A DNA stretch of 19,214 nucleotides from Flexistipes sp041694215 (GCA_041694215.1 JASMTO010000190.1:1-19214); one strand, 5' to 3'. Counted from the stretch's first letter, positions 1 through 6,338 are shown. Program-made: numbers and translations. The notes: a model not told the origin generated them from the letters alone.

Positions 1-157
1 GAACGATATTTTTTGTTAAAATAACCGTTGTGTTTTTAGATCTGACAAGGCCTGCTTCAAGCATAGCAAAACCGGCTGCCATCCACATAACAAATGCACC
101 GCTTATTACAAAGTAAAACGTATCAAGAGCATAGCTTAATTGTACAATACTTTCCAT
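1..157 (-). CDS. amt: Ammonium transporter (Amt family), N-terminal part only
   Basis: Partial gene: it starts at ATG 157-155 and runs off the window edge, leaving 52 codons. The product begins MESIVQLSYALDTFYFVISG and continues with a hydrophobic stretch containing AGFAMLEAGLVRSKN, the conserved first-helix signature of Amt/MEP/Rh ammonium channels, which carry ammonium across the inner membrane. A strong ribosome site (GGAGGT at 170-165) lies 7 bases before the ATG. The gene starts only 25 bases after the P-II gene ends, which is the classic glnK-amtB arrangement. In that family P-II plugs the channel when nitrogen is plentiful. Both genes are presumably transcribed from the sigma-54 promoter at 555-570. 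The family and the start are clear; the rest of the gene cannot be judged. Confidence 0.9.
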   Translation of the reverse strand, partial: MESIVQLSYALDTFYFVISGAFVMWMAAGFAMLEAGLVRSKNTTVILTKNIV

Positions 158-182
158 AACTTATACCTCCAAAAATTTATAT

Positions 183-521
183 CTATAATGCTTCAATCCC
201 TTTTTCCCCAGTCCGAATACGGACAGACTCCTCCACAGGAAGAACAAACACTTTACCGTCACCTATACGGCCTGTCTTTGCAGAACTGACAATTTGTTCC
301 ACAACAATCTCAACCTGGTCATCGGCCACAACAATATCAATCTGTACTTTCGGTACAAAATCTATTTTATACTCAGCCCCCCGGTAAAGTTCACTGTGCC
401 CCTTTTGTCTGCCATAACCTTTTACTTCTGAAACGGTCATACCCACAATCCCCATATCCATAAGTGCTTTTTTCACATTATCCAGCATGTGAGGTTTGAT
501 GATCCCTCTGACAAGTTTCAT
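183..521 (-). CDS. glnB: Nitrogen regulatory protein P-II (GlnB/GlnK)
   Basis: A 112-residue protein, the standard P-II length. P-II trimers sense 2-oxoglutarate and ATP/ADP and control glutamine synthetase regulation, NtrB/NtrC and Amt channels. The T-loop (about residues 37-55) contains Tyr51 within GHSELYRGAEY, the residue uridylylated by GlnD in proteobacteria. The C-terminal signature TGRIGDGKVFV is at 83-93. The ATG at 521-519 has an AGGAGG ribosome site about 6 bases upstream. The close linkage to amt downstream favours a GlnK role, but GlnB and GlnK cannot be separated by sequence alone. A near-perfect sigma-54 promoter sits about 35-50 bases upstream of the start, implying induction under nitrogen limitation by an NtrC-type activator (inference). 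Confidence 0.96.
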   Translation of the reverse strand: MKLVRGIIKPHMLDNVKKALMDMGIVGMTVSEVKGYGRQKGHSELYRGAEYKIDFVPKVQIDIVVADDQVEIVVEQIVSSAKTGRIGDGKVFVLPVEESVRIRTGEKGIEAL

Positions 522-554
522 GTGAAACCTCCTCTGTTTTTATATAAAGATGAA

Positions 555-570
555 AGCAACTGACGTGCCA
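555..570 (-). promoter_or_regulatory. Sigma-54 (RpoN) promoter of glnB-amt
   Basis: On the minus strand the sequence reads TGGCACGTCAGTTGCT. It matches the RpoN consensus TGGCAC-N5-TTGCW at every position, with the invariant GG (-24) and GC (-12) separated by exactly 10 bases. The predicted start of transcription is near position 544, leaving a short leader of about 23 bases containing the glnB ribosome site. The placement before a P-II/ammonium-channel operon matches known nitrogen regulation. Confidence 0.9.
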
Positions 571-632
571 AGTTTATATCTGTCTGGTAAGTATAGGATA
601 TTTTTGACTATTGTTGACTTTATATTAACAAA

Positions 633-674
633 TTGATTATTTTATAATCAAAAATTATTGTTATTGATTATTTT
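633..674. promoter_or_regulatory. Candidate activator (enhancer) site upstream of the sigma-54 promoter
   Basis: A perfect inverted repeat TTGATTAT-TTT-ATAATCAA lies at 633-651. The motif TTGATTATTTT recurs as a direct repeat at 664-674, 31 bases away (about three helical turns). They lie roughly 65-105 bases upstream of the -24 element, where bacterial enhancer-binding proteins usually bind. The sequence does not match the enteric NtrC consensus, and the region is very AT-rich, so this is a proposal only. Confidence 0.35.
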
Positions 675-737
675 TTGAACAGTTGATTTCAAAAGATAAC
701 TTTGGTTGCAAGAAGTGATTGGCTTTTAACACGGAAC

Positions 738-924
738 ATTTCGACCGGAGCAAAGCGGAGCAGAGTGGAGAAATCGCAGGCGCTACTTTAAAAAGTACCC
801 CCTCTTACTCTCCCCCTAAATTAGAGGGAGAAACTGCTTCCCCTCCTAAGACAGGAGGGGTTAGGGGTGGTATGAAAACAGCGCCGGTTGGCAAAAGATC
901 CCTCCACTTCGGTCGGGATGACAG
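738..924. repeat. Short inverted repeat pair flanking the C-rich element
   Basis: On the minus strand 738-776 contains ATTTCTCCACT, an insertion, then CTCCGGTCGAAATG. On the plus strand 898-921 reads GATCCCTCCACTTCGGTCGG followed by GATGA. The two share the order CTCCACT...CGGTCG..ATG in opposite orientations, the first copy carrying about a dozen extra bases. This looks like two diverged copies of one interspersed repeat surrounding the double-hairpin element. Confidence 0.5.
796..872. repeat. Palindromic C-rich/G-rich element, copy 1
   Basis: Double-hairpin element. Outer strands TACCCCC (from 796) and GGGGTGGTA (to 872) can pair. Hairpin one at 810-830 has arms CTCCC.CTAA and TTAG.GGGAG with one mismatch. 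Hairpin two is perfect: CCCCTCCT (840-847), loop AAGAC, AGGAGGGG (853-860). The same architecture recurs at 2521-2600, so this is a dispersed family rather than a chance palindrome. It carries no coding capacity. Confidence 0.75.
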
Positions 925-938
925 TCTTGTGTATGAGA

Positions 939-1009
939 CCTCTCGACTTCGCTTGCCCTGTTAAATATCAGCTTCGCTGATTGCCTACGGCATTTAACAG
1001 GGCGAGAGG
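939..1009. repeat. Large nested stem-loop
   Basis: The outer arms CCTCTCG (939-945) and CGAGAGG (1003-1009) are perfectly complementary. So are the inner arms CCCTGTTAAAT (956-966) and ATTTAACAGGG (992-1002). A 10-base bulge (946-955) interrupts the left side only. The apex contains a third hairpin, ATCAGC-TTC-GCTGAT (967-981). In total 18 outer base pairs plus 6 apical ones are without mismatch. This resembles a repetitive extragenic palindrome or a structured RNA, and it lies in the repeat island with no gene nearby on the plus strand. Confidence 0.7.
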
Positions 1010-1136
1010 TGACAGTTTGTGATAGGGCGATGTATTGTCATGGCGGTGCTGAAACGCCACTTCCAAAAGATAAACATGCTTTTTTAGTTTTGCTACTTTC
1101 TTGACTGCAACTTGGTTTTAGTATGAGACTGGCGCT

Positions 1137-1176
1137 AGATGTAATCAGCCATTTGGCTCAACATCTTATTTTTTAT
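1137..1176 (+). terminator. Terminator-like hairpin within the repeat island
   Basis: The arms AGATGT (1137-1142) and ACATCT (1161-1166) enclose AGCCA-TT-TGGCT (1147-1158), with a small internal loop between them. TATTTTTTAT follows on the plus strand. It has the form of an intrinsic terminator, but no plus-strand gene precedes it. It could end an unannotated small RNA or be repeat debris. Confidence 0.35.
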
Positions 1177-1238
1177 AATTTATTGACTTTTTGGATAAAA
1201 ACTATGCATGGAAATTTTCAGATATGTTGGTTTGTAAA

Positions 1239-1272
1239 ATTAATCCCGCAGCTTTTTAACTGCGGGATTAAT
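1239..1272 (-). terminator. Intrinsic terminator of dnaJ
   Basis: A perfect 13-bp stem, ATTAATCCCGCAG (1239-1251) with CTGCGGGATTAAT (1260-1272), has an 8-base loop. On the minus strand the stem ends in a short T run (1239-1236). It begins 12 bases past the dnaJ stop codon. Confidence 0.85.
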
Positions 1273-1284
1273 GATTTATAGGTA

Positions 1285-2412
1285 TCAGGTAAAAATTGTT
1301 TTCATTTTATCCCACAACGAGTTATGGGACTTATACGTTTCCTCATCAGAAGCCTGTTTAAATTCTTCCAAGAGTGCTTTTTGTTTTTTATTTAACTTTG
1401 TGGGCAATATTACTTTCAAGTCTATATGCATATTTCCAATACCGTAACCCTGGACATCAGCGATGCCCTTACCTTTTAACGTTATTCTGTCCCCAGGCTG
1501 TGAACCTGGCTTAATTTTAATAGTTTCACTGCTCTCCAGTGTGGGCACATCCACAGTCGTTCCCAATGCTGCATCCACAAAAGAAATGGGTAACTCGAGA
1601 ATAATATCTCTGCCATCCCTTTTAAAATATTCATGGGGTTTCACGTTAACATGAACAAACAGATCACCTGCAGGCCCTCCATTAGAACCGTCATTTCCTT
1701 CGCCGTTGATTCTAAGTGTCATGCCAGATTCAATACCTGGAGGAACTTTTATTTCAAGTTTTTTATTTTTCCTATAAACGCCCTTGCCATGGCATTCTTT
1801 ACATTTCTCTCTTATAATCTGTCCAGTGCCACCACATTCAGAGCAGGGTGTAGAAATGGAAAAAAGTCCCTGCCTTCGGACAAACTGTCCAGTACCACGG
1901 CATGTGGGGCACGTTATTATACCACCGGGTTCTGCTCCGCTACCTCCACATCTGTGACAATTAACAATTTTGGGGATATCGACAGTTTTTTTGGTACCAA
2001 ATGCAGCTTCTTTAAATTCTATATCTAATTTTATCTCAATATTTGATCCCCGCATAGGCCTTTTTTGTTGTGACCTACGCCTTGATCCTCCACCAAAAAA
2101 ATCACCAAAAGAATCACCAAAAAATTCTTCAAAAATGGTGGATGCGAAGTCTTCGGCCTGAAAGCCGCCACCACCGCCAGAAAAACCCTCATCAAATACA
2201 CGGCCATACTGATCAAATTGTGCTCTTTTCTGTGGATCAATCAACACTTCATAAGCTTGACTTACTTCACGAAATTTTTCTTCAGCTTCTTTATCGTCAT
2301 GATTTCTGTCCGGATGATATTTTAATGCCAACTTCCTGTATGCTTTCTTTATTTCTGATTCGGAAGCATTCCTAGATACTCCCAAAATTTCATAATAATC
2401 TCTCGTCAACAT
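1285..2412 (-). CDS. dnaJ: Chaperone protein DnaJ (Hsp40)
   Basis: A 375-residue co-chaperone that stimulates DnaK ATPase and delivers unfolded clients in the cytoplasm. The J domain (about 1-70) has the essential HPD at 33-35. A Gly/Phe-rich region follows (about 76-110). Four CxxCxGxG zinc motifs have cysteine pairs at 152/155, 168/171, 190/193 and 204/207, followed by the C-terminal substrate-binding and dimer domains. This is a complete type I DnaJ of normal length. The ATG at 2412 is only 3 bases from GGAGG (2420-2416). The next codon but one upstream of TRDYYEIL, a TTG at 2409, has an ideal 6-base spacing, so the true start may be TTG one codon later. The gene is separated from dnaK by a terminator and has its own candidate promoter, so it is probably not simply cotranscribed with hrcA-grpE-dnaK. 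Confidence 0.97.
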   Translation of the reverse strand: MLTRDYYEILGVSRNASESEIKKAYRKLALKYHPDRNHDDKEAEEKFREVSQAYEVLIDPQKRAQFDQYGRVFDEGFSGGGGGFQAEDFASTIFEEFFGDSFGDFFGGGSRRRSQQKRPMRGSNIEIKLDIEFKEAAFGTKKTVDIPKIVNCHRCGGSGAEPGGIITCPTCRGTGQFVRRQGLFSISTPCSECGGTGQIIREKCKECHGKGVYRKNKKLEIKVPPGIESGMTLRINGEGNDGSNGGPAGDLFVHVNVKPHEYFKRDGRDIILELPISFVDAALGTTVDVPTLESSETIKIKPGSQPGDRITLKGKGIADVQGYGIGNMHIDLKVILPTKLNKKQKALLEEFKQASDEETYKSHNSLWDKMKTIFT

Positions 2413-2447
2413 CTACCTCCAAAGCTAAAAACAGTTACAATTGAATA

Positions 2448-2476
2448 ATAGTAACCAAAAAAAATTTCAATATCAA
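2448..2476 (-). promoter_or_regulatory. Candidate sigma-70 promoter of dnaJ
   Basis: On the minus strand TTGATA (2476-2471), a 17-base spacer, then TACTAT (2453-2448). Both hexamers are close to the TTGACA/TATAAT consensus with ideal spacing. This places the transcript start about 30 bases before the dnaJ start codon. No CIRCE element is present here. Confidence 0.6.
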
Positions 2477-2520
2477 ATGTACAAAAATCTACACAAAAGT
2501 TCTGAAAGCTTCACATAAGT

Positions 2521-2600
2521 ACTCCACCCATCCCCCCTTAATTAGGGTAGGAGTTTGGTATCCCCTCCTATCAAAGAGCTAGGAGGGGACAAGGGGGTGA
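2521..2600. repeat. Palindromic C-rich/G-rich element, copy 2
   Basis: Second copy of the element at 796-872. The first hairpin has arms ACTCC (2521-2525) and GGAGT (2550-2554) around a CCC-TTAATTA-GGG core. The second is a perfect 10-bp stem, TCCCCTCCTA (2561-2570) with TAGGAGGGGA (2580-2589). An outer AAGGGGGTG (2591-2599) complements the initial C-rich run. It sits between the dnaK terminator and the dnaJ promoter. Confidence 0.75.
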
Positions 2601-2654
2601 TAAAATTTATAAGAATACATTGCTCAAAGCTCTTTTTCTGTAGTTCTTATAAAT

Positions 2655-2685
2655 AAAAAAAGCGGGCTATTAACCCGCTTTTTTT
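2655..2685 (-). terminator. Intrinsic terminator of the hrcA-grpE-dnaK operon
   Basis: AAAAAAAGCGGG (2655-2666), a 7-base loop, then CCCGCTTTTTTT (2674-2685). On the minus strand the GC stem is followed by seven T residues. The upstream arm overlaps the dnaK stop codon (2684-2686). The A/T-flanked symmetry means it could also terminate plus-strand transcripts. Confidence 0.92.
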
Positions 2686-4636
2686 ATTTATTTTTATTAT
2701 CTTCGTTCACTTCTTCATAGTCTGCATCTACAACATCTTCTTCTTCTGTTTTAGCCCCACCTGTCTGTGCGCCCTCTGCTGAACCGCCTCCGGCTGCACC
2801 AGCGTCATTCTGCTGATTTCCTGTAGCCTGATAGACAGCTTCTGCAAGCTTATGAGATACATTTGACAGATTTTCAATTGCTTTTCTCAGCGCTTCAGCA
2901 TCTTCTCCGGCCTGAACCTTTTTCAGCTCATCTAACGCTTTTTCTATATTTTCTTTTGTTTCAGCATCAACTTTATCACCATGTTCCTTTAGAGATTTTT
3001 CTGTTGAGTAAACAAGTGTATCAGCTTGATTTCTCAACTCTACCAATTCTTTTTTCTTTTTATCAGCTTCGGCATTGGCTTCAGCTTCCTTAACCATTCT
3101 GTCAATTTCCTCTTCACTTAAACCGCTACTAGGTGTAATTCTTATAGACTGCTCCTTACCTGTACCCAAATCTTTTGCAGAAACGTTAAGAAGTCCGTTT
3201 GCATCTATGTCAAAAGTTACCTCAATTTGAGGAACTCCCCTTGGTGCCGGAGGAATACCCACAAGGTCAAATCTTCCTATCGATTTATTATCAGCCGCCA
3301 TTTCCCTTTCACCCTGCAGAACATGTATAGTAACAGATGTCTGATTGTCAGCTGCAGTGGTAAAGACCTGACTTTTCTTTGTGGGAATAGTGGTATTTCG
3401 AGGTATGATCTTAGTCATCACTCCACCCATAGTCTCTATTCCAAGTGAAAGGGGAGTTACATCTAAAAGCAGGACATCTTTCACATCACCCCTTAAAACG
3501 CCTGCCTGAATTGCTGCACCAATTGCTACTACCTCATCAGGATTTATACCTTTATGGGGCTCTTTACCAAAAAATTCTTTAACTTTCTGTTGCACTAATG
3601 GCATTCTCGTCATTCCGCCCACAAGAATTACCTCATCCACCTCTGATGCAGTAATTCCTGCATCTTCAAGAGATTTCCTGCATGGCTCAAGGGTGCGCTC
3701 CACAAGATCTCCCACAAGAGACTCAAGTTTTGCTCTGGAAAGTTTTTTCACCAAATGCTTAGGACCCGTCTGATCAGCGGTGATAAACGGTAAATTAATT
3801 TCAGTTTCCATAGAAGAAGATAGTTCGTGTTTAGCTTTTTCTGCAGCTTCCTTTAATCTTTGAAGGGCCATTTTGTCTTTGCCAAGATCTATACCATTTT
3901 CTTTTTTAAATTCATCTATAAGCCATTCCACCAGTCTCATATCAAAATCATCGCCGCCAAGAAAGGTATCACCGTTCGTAGCCTTAACCTCAAAAACACC
4001 ATCTCCCAACTCCAGGATAGAAATATCAAATGTACCTCCCCCCAGATCATATACAGCAACCTTTTCATCCTTTTTCTTGTCCAAACCATATGCCAGTGAT
4101 GCAGCTGTAGGCTCATTGATTATTCGCAAAACATTCAAACCTGCAATTTTTCCCGCATCTTTGGTAGCTTGTCTTTGAGCATCATTAAAATAAGCAGGTA
4201 CTGTAATAACAGCATCGGTAACAGTTTCCCCTAAATATTCTTCTGCTGTCTTTTTAAGCTTTTGCAGTATCATTGCAGAAATTTCCTGTGGTGCATACTT
4301 TTTGCCTTTTACCTCAACCCAGGCGTCACCATTATCTGCTGCAACGATATTATAAGGCAGTATCTCTTTTGCTTTTTTCACCTGATCTGAATCATATTTT
4401 CTACCGATTAATCTTTTGATGCTAAAAATAGTATTGCTGGGGTTGGTTATAGACTGCCTTTTGGCCAGCATACCAACTAAACGCTCACCACTATCAGTGA
4501 AAGCAACAACAGAAGGTGTGGTTGTCATACCTTCAGCATTCACTATTACTTTAGGCTGACCACCTTCCATTATTGAAACAACGGAATTAGTTGTCCCCAA
4601 ATCAATTCCTATAACTCTTCCTTTACCATTACTCAT
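2684..4636 (-). CDS. dnaK: Chaperone protein DnaK (Hsp70)
   Basis: A 650-residue ATP-dependent chaperone that works with DnaJ and GrpE in the cytoplasm. The N-terminal ATPase domain shows the phosphate-1 loop GIDLGTTNS at 10-18, the phosphate-2 motif VYDLGGGTFD and the adenosine motif VILVGGMTRMP. The interdomain linker is VLLLDVTPLSLG, followed by the substrate-binding beta domain and a helical lid. The tail has the usual acidic DVVDADYEEV but continues seven residues further with an Asn/Lys-rich end. It is slightly longer than E. coli DnaK. The ATG is preceded by AAGGAGG and overlaps the grpE stop by 8 bases, indicating translational coupling. Expression is most likely through the HrcA/CIRCE promoter upstream of hrcA. 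Confidence 0.98.
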   Translation of the reverse strand: MSNGKGRVIGIDLGTTNSVVSIMEGGQPKVIVNAEGMTTTPSVVAFTDSGERLVGMLAKRQSITNPSNTIFSIKRLIGRKYDSDQVKKAKEILPYNIVAADNGDAWVEVKGKKYAPQEISAMILQKLKKTAEEYLGETVTDAVITVPAYFNDAQRQATKDAGKIAGLNVLRIINEPTAASLAYGLDKKKDEKVAVYDLGGGTFDISILELGDGVFEVKATNGDTFLGGDDFDMRLVEWLIDEFKKENGIDLGKDKMALQRLKEAAEKAKHELSSSMETEINLPFITADQTGPKHLVKKLSRAKLESLVGDLVERTLEPCRKSLEDAGITASEVDEVILVGGMTRMPLVQQKVKEFFGKEPHKGINPDEVVAIGAAIQAGVLRGDVKDVLLLDVTPLSLGIETMGGVMTKIIPRNTTIPTKKSQVFTTAADNQTSVTIHVLQGEREMAADNKSIGRFDLVGIPPAPRGVPQIEVTFDIDANGLLNVSAKDLGTGKEQSIRITPSSGLSEEEIDRMVKEAEANAEADKKKKELVELRNQADTLVYSTEKSLKEHGDKVDAETKENIEKALDELKKVQAGEDAEALRKAIENLSNVSHKLAEAVYQATGNQQNDAGAAGGGSAEGAQTGGAKTEEEDVVDADYEEVNEDNKNK

Positions 4637-5279
4637 TATCTTCCTCCTTTTTATCTTTTTTGTTTTCTTCTTTCTTATTAACCTTCACTTTAGCTGATCG
4701 TATGACCCTATCATGTAGTTTGTATCCCTTTTGCATTACCAATGAAATACAATTGTTTTCCAAGTCTTCCCGGCTATCAAGCATCATTGCCTCATGAACA
4801 TTAGGGTCAAACACTTCTCCCTCTTCAGCTTTGATTTCCTCCACGCCGTACTTTGTTAAAATATCCTTAAACTGTTTCAACGTCAGTTCTACTCCCTGCC
4901 TTAACGCATCCACACTGGAATTTTCACTACTATGATTTAGAGCCATTTCCAAATGATCCACTACATTAAGCAACTCCAGAATCAAGCTTTGATTGGCAAA
5001 TTTAACTTTATCTTCAGATTCTTTAGCAAGTCTTTTCCTGTAATTATCCGTATCAGCAGAAATACGTAGGACTCTATCTTTTGCTTCCTGAAGTTCTTTT
5101 GCAAGTTTTTCCTTTTCTTTTTTTAAAATTTCAACCTCCTCTTTCTTTTCCTTTTTTTCAGGCTGCTTTTCCTCACTTTCTGTTGCTTTTTCAACTGTTT
5201 TCTCGCTATTGTTGTTTTCTTGTTCTTCATTTTTTTCTTCTTTGTTAGTTTTTACAATTTCTTCTTCTTTATGTTTCAT
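4629..5279 (-). CDS. grpE: Nucleotide exchange factor GrpE
   Basis: A 216-residue homodimeric factor that releases ADP from DnaK. The first 70 or so residues are extremely rich in Glu, Lys, Asn and Gln and merge into the long coiled-coil helix (LKKEKEKLAKELQEAKDRVL). The core follows with DTDNYRKRLAKE, and the compact C-terminal beta domain carries GYKLHDRVIRSAKVKV near the end. I place the start at ATG 5279, not at the upstream in-frame TTG at 5291. GGAGG (5289-5285) stands 5 bases before this ATG, while the TTG codon abuts the ribosome site itself. The start overlaps the hrcA end by 11 bases, and the end overlaps dnaK by 8, so the three genes form one tightly coupled unit. The charged N-terminal extension is longer than in many GrpE proteins. 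Confidence 0.96.
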   Translation of the reverse strand: MKHKEEEIVKTNKEEKNEEQENNNSEKTVEKATESEEKQPEKKEKKEEVEILKKEKEKLAKELQEAKDRVLRISADTDNYRKRLAKESEDKVKFANQSLILELLNVVDHLEMALNHSSENSSVDALRQGVELTLKQFKDILTKYGVEEIKAEEGEVFDPNVHEAMMLDSREDLENNCISLVMQKGYKLHDRVIRSAKVKVNKKEENKKDKKEEDNE

Positions 5280-6312
5280 TGCTTCCTCCAAGTTTTTTTA
5301 ATAAATTTGTTATAATTTCAGCTGTAAAATCAACGATAGGTATAATTTCCGGATATTTCATTCTTTTTGGTCCTATTACACCTAACGTTCCCACAACATT
5401 ATCTTCTCGAAGATAGGGCTTTGCCACAAGGCCAAGTTCGCTTATCTTTTCTTCACCAAAATCAGAGCCTATAAATATCTTAACACCATTTTCATTCATA
5501 CATTTCTCTAGTATCTGGTAGGCAAAATGTTTTTCTTCAAATGCATTTAAGAAATCCTTCAATTTATCAACATCTTTAAACTCAGGTTGGCCTATAATAT
5601 TTGACGTACCATGTAAAATTATTTCTGAACCAAAATCTGCATTTCTAAAGAGATTTTCACTAATCTTTATTACTTTTTCTGTCAACTCATTTACCTTATT
5701 TTTTTTATCTTCCATTTCATCCATAAGCTGGTTTTGAATCTGAAGGAGCGTTTTGTTTTGAAATTTGTCATTAAGATAATTAGATACTCTTACCAAATCA
5801 TTATCTTTTATAGATTCATCAATTTCCATAAGCATATTGTGTACAATCCCCGATTTTGTAACTATAATGGTGAGAACTGTTTCAGCATTGAGCCTCAAAA
5901 ATTCTATATGTTTTAAATACATGGTATTTAATTTAGGAGATATAACAAATCCAATTGACTTGGTAATCTCACTTATTTTTCTACTAATACTGTCAAACAT
6001 CTCACGCACATTGGCAGCATCTAAATTCTGAAATTCCATTTTAATATTACTAATATGCTCATCTGAAACGGTAATAAATTTATCTATATAATACTTAAAA
6101 CCACTATCAGTGGGAACACGCCCGGATGAAGTATGTGGCTGCACAATATATCCCTCCTCTTCCAAATCACTCATAATATTTCTAATAGAAGCAGGGCTTA
6201 AATTCAGCACCCCGGTTTTTGACACATACCTGGAGCCCACAGGCTGACTGCTGTTAATATATTCATCAACGATAATTCTAAGTACTGTTTCTTCCCTCTT
6301 TGTTAATTCCAT
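5269..6312 (-). CDS. hrcA: Heat-inducible transcription repressor HrcA
   Basis: A 347-residue repressor of normal family length. The N-terminal winged-helix DNA-binding domain (about 1-75) contains VDEYINSSQPVGSRYVSK and LSPASIRNIMSDLEEEGYI, both hallmark HrcA sequences. It is followed by the GAF-like dimerisation domain and ends in the GPKRMKYPEIIPIVDF region. HrcA binds CIRCE operators and needs GroEL activity to stay folded in the organisms studied. Here a CIRCE lies 27-53 bases upstream of its own ATG, so autoregulation is expected. No strong ribosome site is seen before the ATG; the nearest, AAGG, is about 13 bases away. That may keep HrcA levels low relative to GrpE and DnaK, which have good sites. 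Confidence 0.97.
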   Translation of the reverse strand: MELTKREETVLRIIVDEYINSSQPVGSRYVSKTGVLNLSPASIRNIMSDLEEEGYIVQPHTSSGRVPTDSGFKYYIDKFITVSDEHISNIKMEFQNLDAANVREMFDSISRKISEITKSIGFVISPKLNTMYLKHIEFLRLNAETVLTIIVTKSGIVHNMLMEIDESIKDNDLVRVSNYLNDKFQNKTLLQIQNQLMDEMEDKKNKVNELTEKVIKISENLFRNADFGSEIILHGTSNIIGQPEFKDVDKLKDFLNAFEEKHFAYQILEKCMNENGVKIFIGSDFGEEKISELGLVAKPYLREDNVVGTLGVIGPKRMKYPEIIPIVDFTAEIITNLLKKLGGSNET

Positions 6313-6338
6313 ATAATTTATATAACCTTAAAAATTTG

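Larger units (their letters stand above)
522..1284. other. Gene-free intergenic repeat island between glnB and dnaJ
   Basis: This 763-base stretch contains no gene I can support. From left to right it holds the sigma-54 promoter and candidate enhancer (555-674), a short repeat unit at about 738-776, a C-rich double-hairpin element (796-872), an inverted related copy of the short unit at about 898-924, a large nested stem-loop (939-1009), a small hairpin at 1041-1059 (TGGCG/CGCCA), a terminator-like hairpin (1137-1176) and the dnaJ terminator (1239-1272). The 81-codon open frame at 719-964 runs straight through the repeats and is not believable as a gene. The sequence is visibly richer in GC than its surroundings from about 730 to 1060. 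Confidence 0.7.

Noticed and set aside
514..529. AGTTTCATGTGAAACC, 13 of 16 matches to parS
   Set aside because: The central CACGTG is CATGTG, and the site is formed by the glnB ribosome-binding site and start codon (GGTTTCAC ATG AAACT). Coincidence is more likely than a ParB site.
796..872. CRISPR-like appearance of short C-rich and G-rich repeats
   Set aside because: There are only two diverged palindromic copies 1.7 kb apart, with no regularly spaced identical repeats or unique spacers.
719..964. 81-codon plus-strand open frame in the glnB-dnaJ gap
   Set aside because: It runs through at least three palindromic repeats, lacks a ribosome site and encodes low-complexity Pro/Gly/Lys-rich sequence dictated by those repeats.
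697..1118. Possible terminal inverted repeats of the whole island (GTTGCA..AGAA.GT near 704 and, inverted, near 1100)
   Set aside because: The match is short and gapped, and no transposase or duplicated target flanks the ends; not strong enough to define an element.
1463..2375. Overlapping open frames on both strands within dnaJ
   Set aside because: The dnaJ frame carries all J-domain and zinc motifs; the others are shadows created by its Gly/Phe-rich and Cys-rich codons.
2863..4178. Several plus-strand open frames across dnaK (for example 3227-3448, 3860-4099, 3873-4178)
   Set aside because: They are antisense shadows of a fully convincing dnaK, without ribosome sites or recognisable protein features.
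5280..5291. TTG start for grpE four codons upstream of the ATG
   Set aside because: That codon abuts and overlaps in reading the GGAGG ribosome site itself, so it cannot be served by it; ATG 5279 is correctly spaced.
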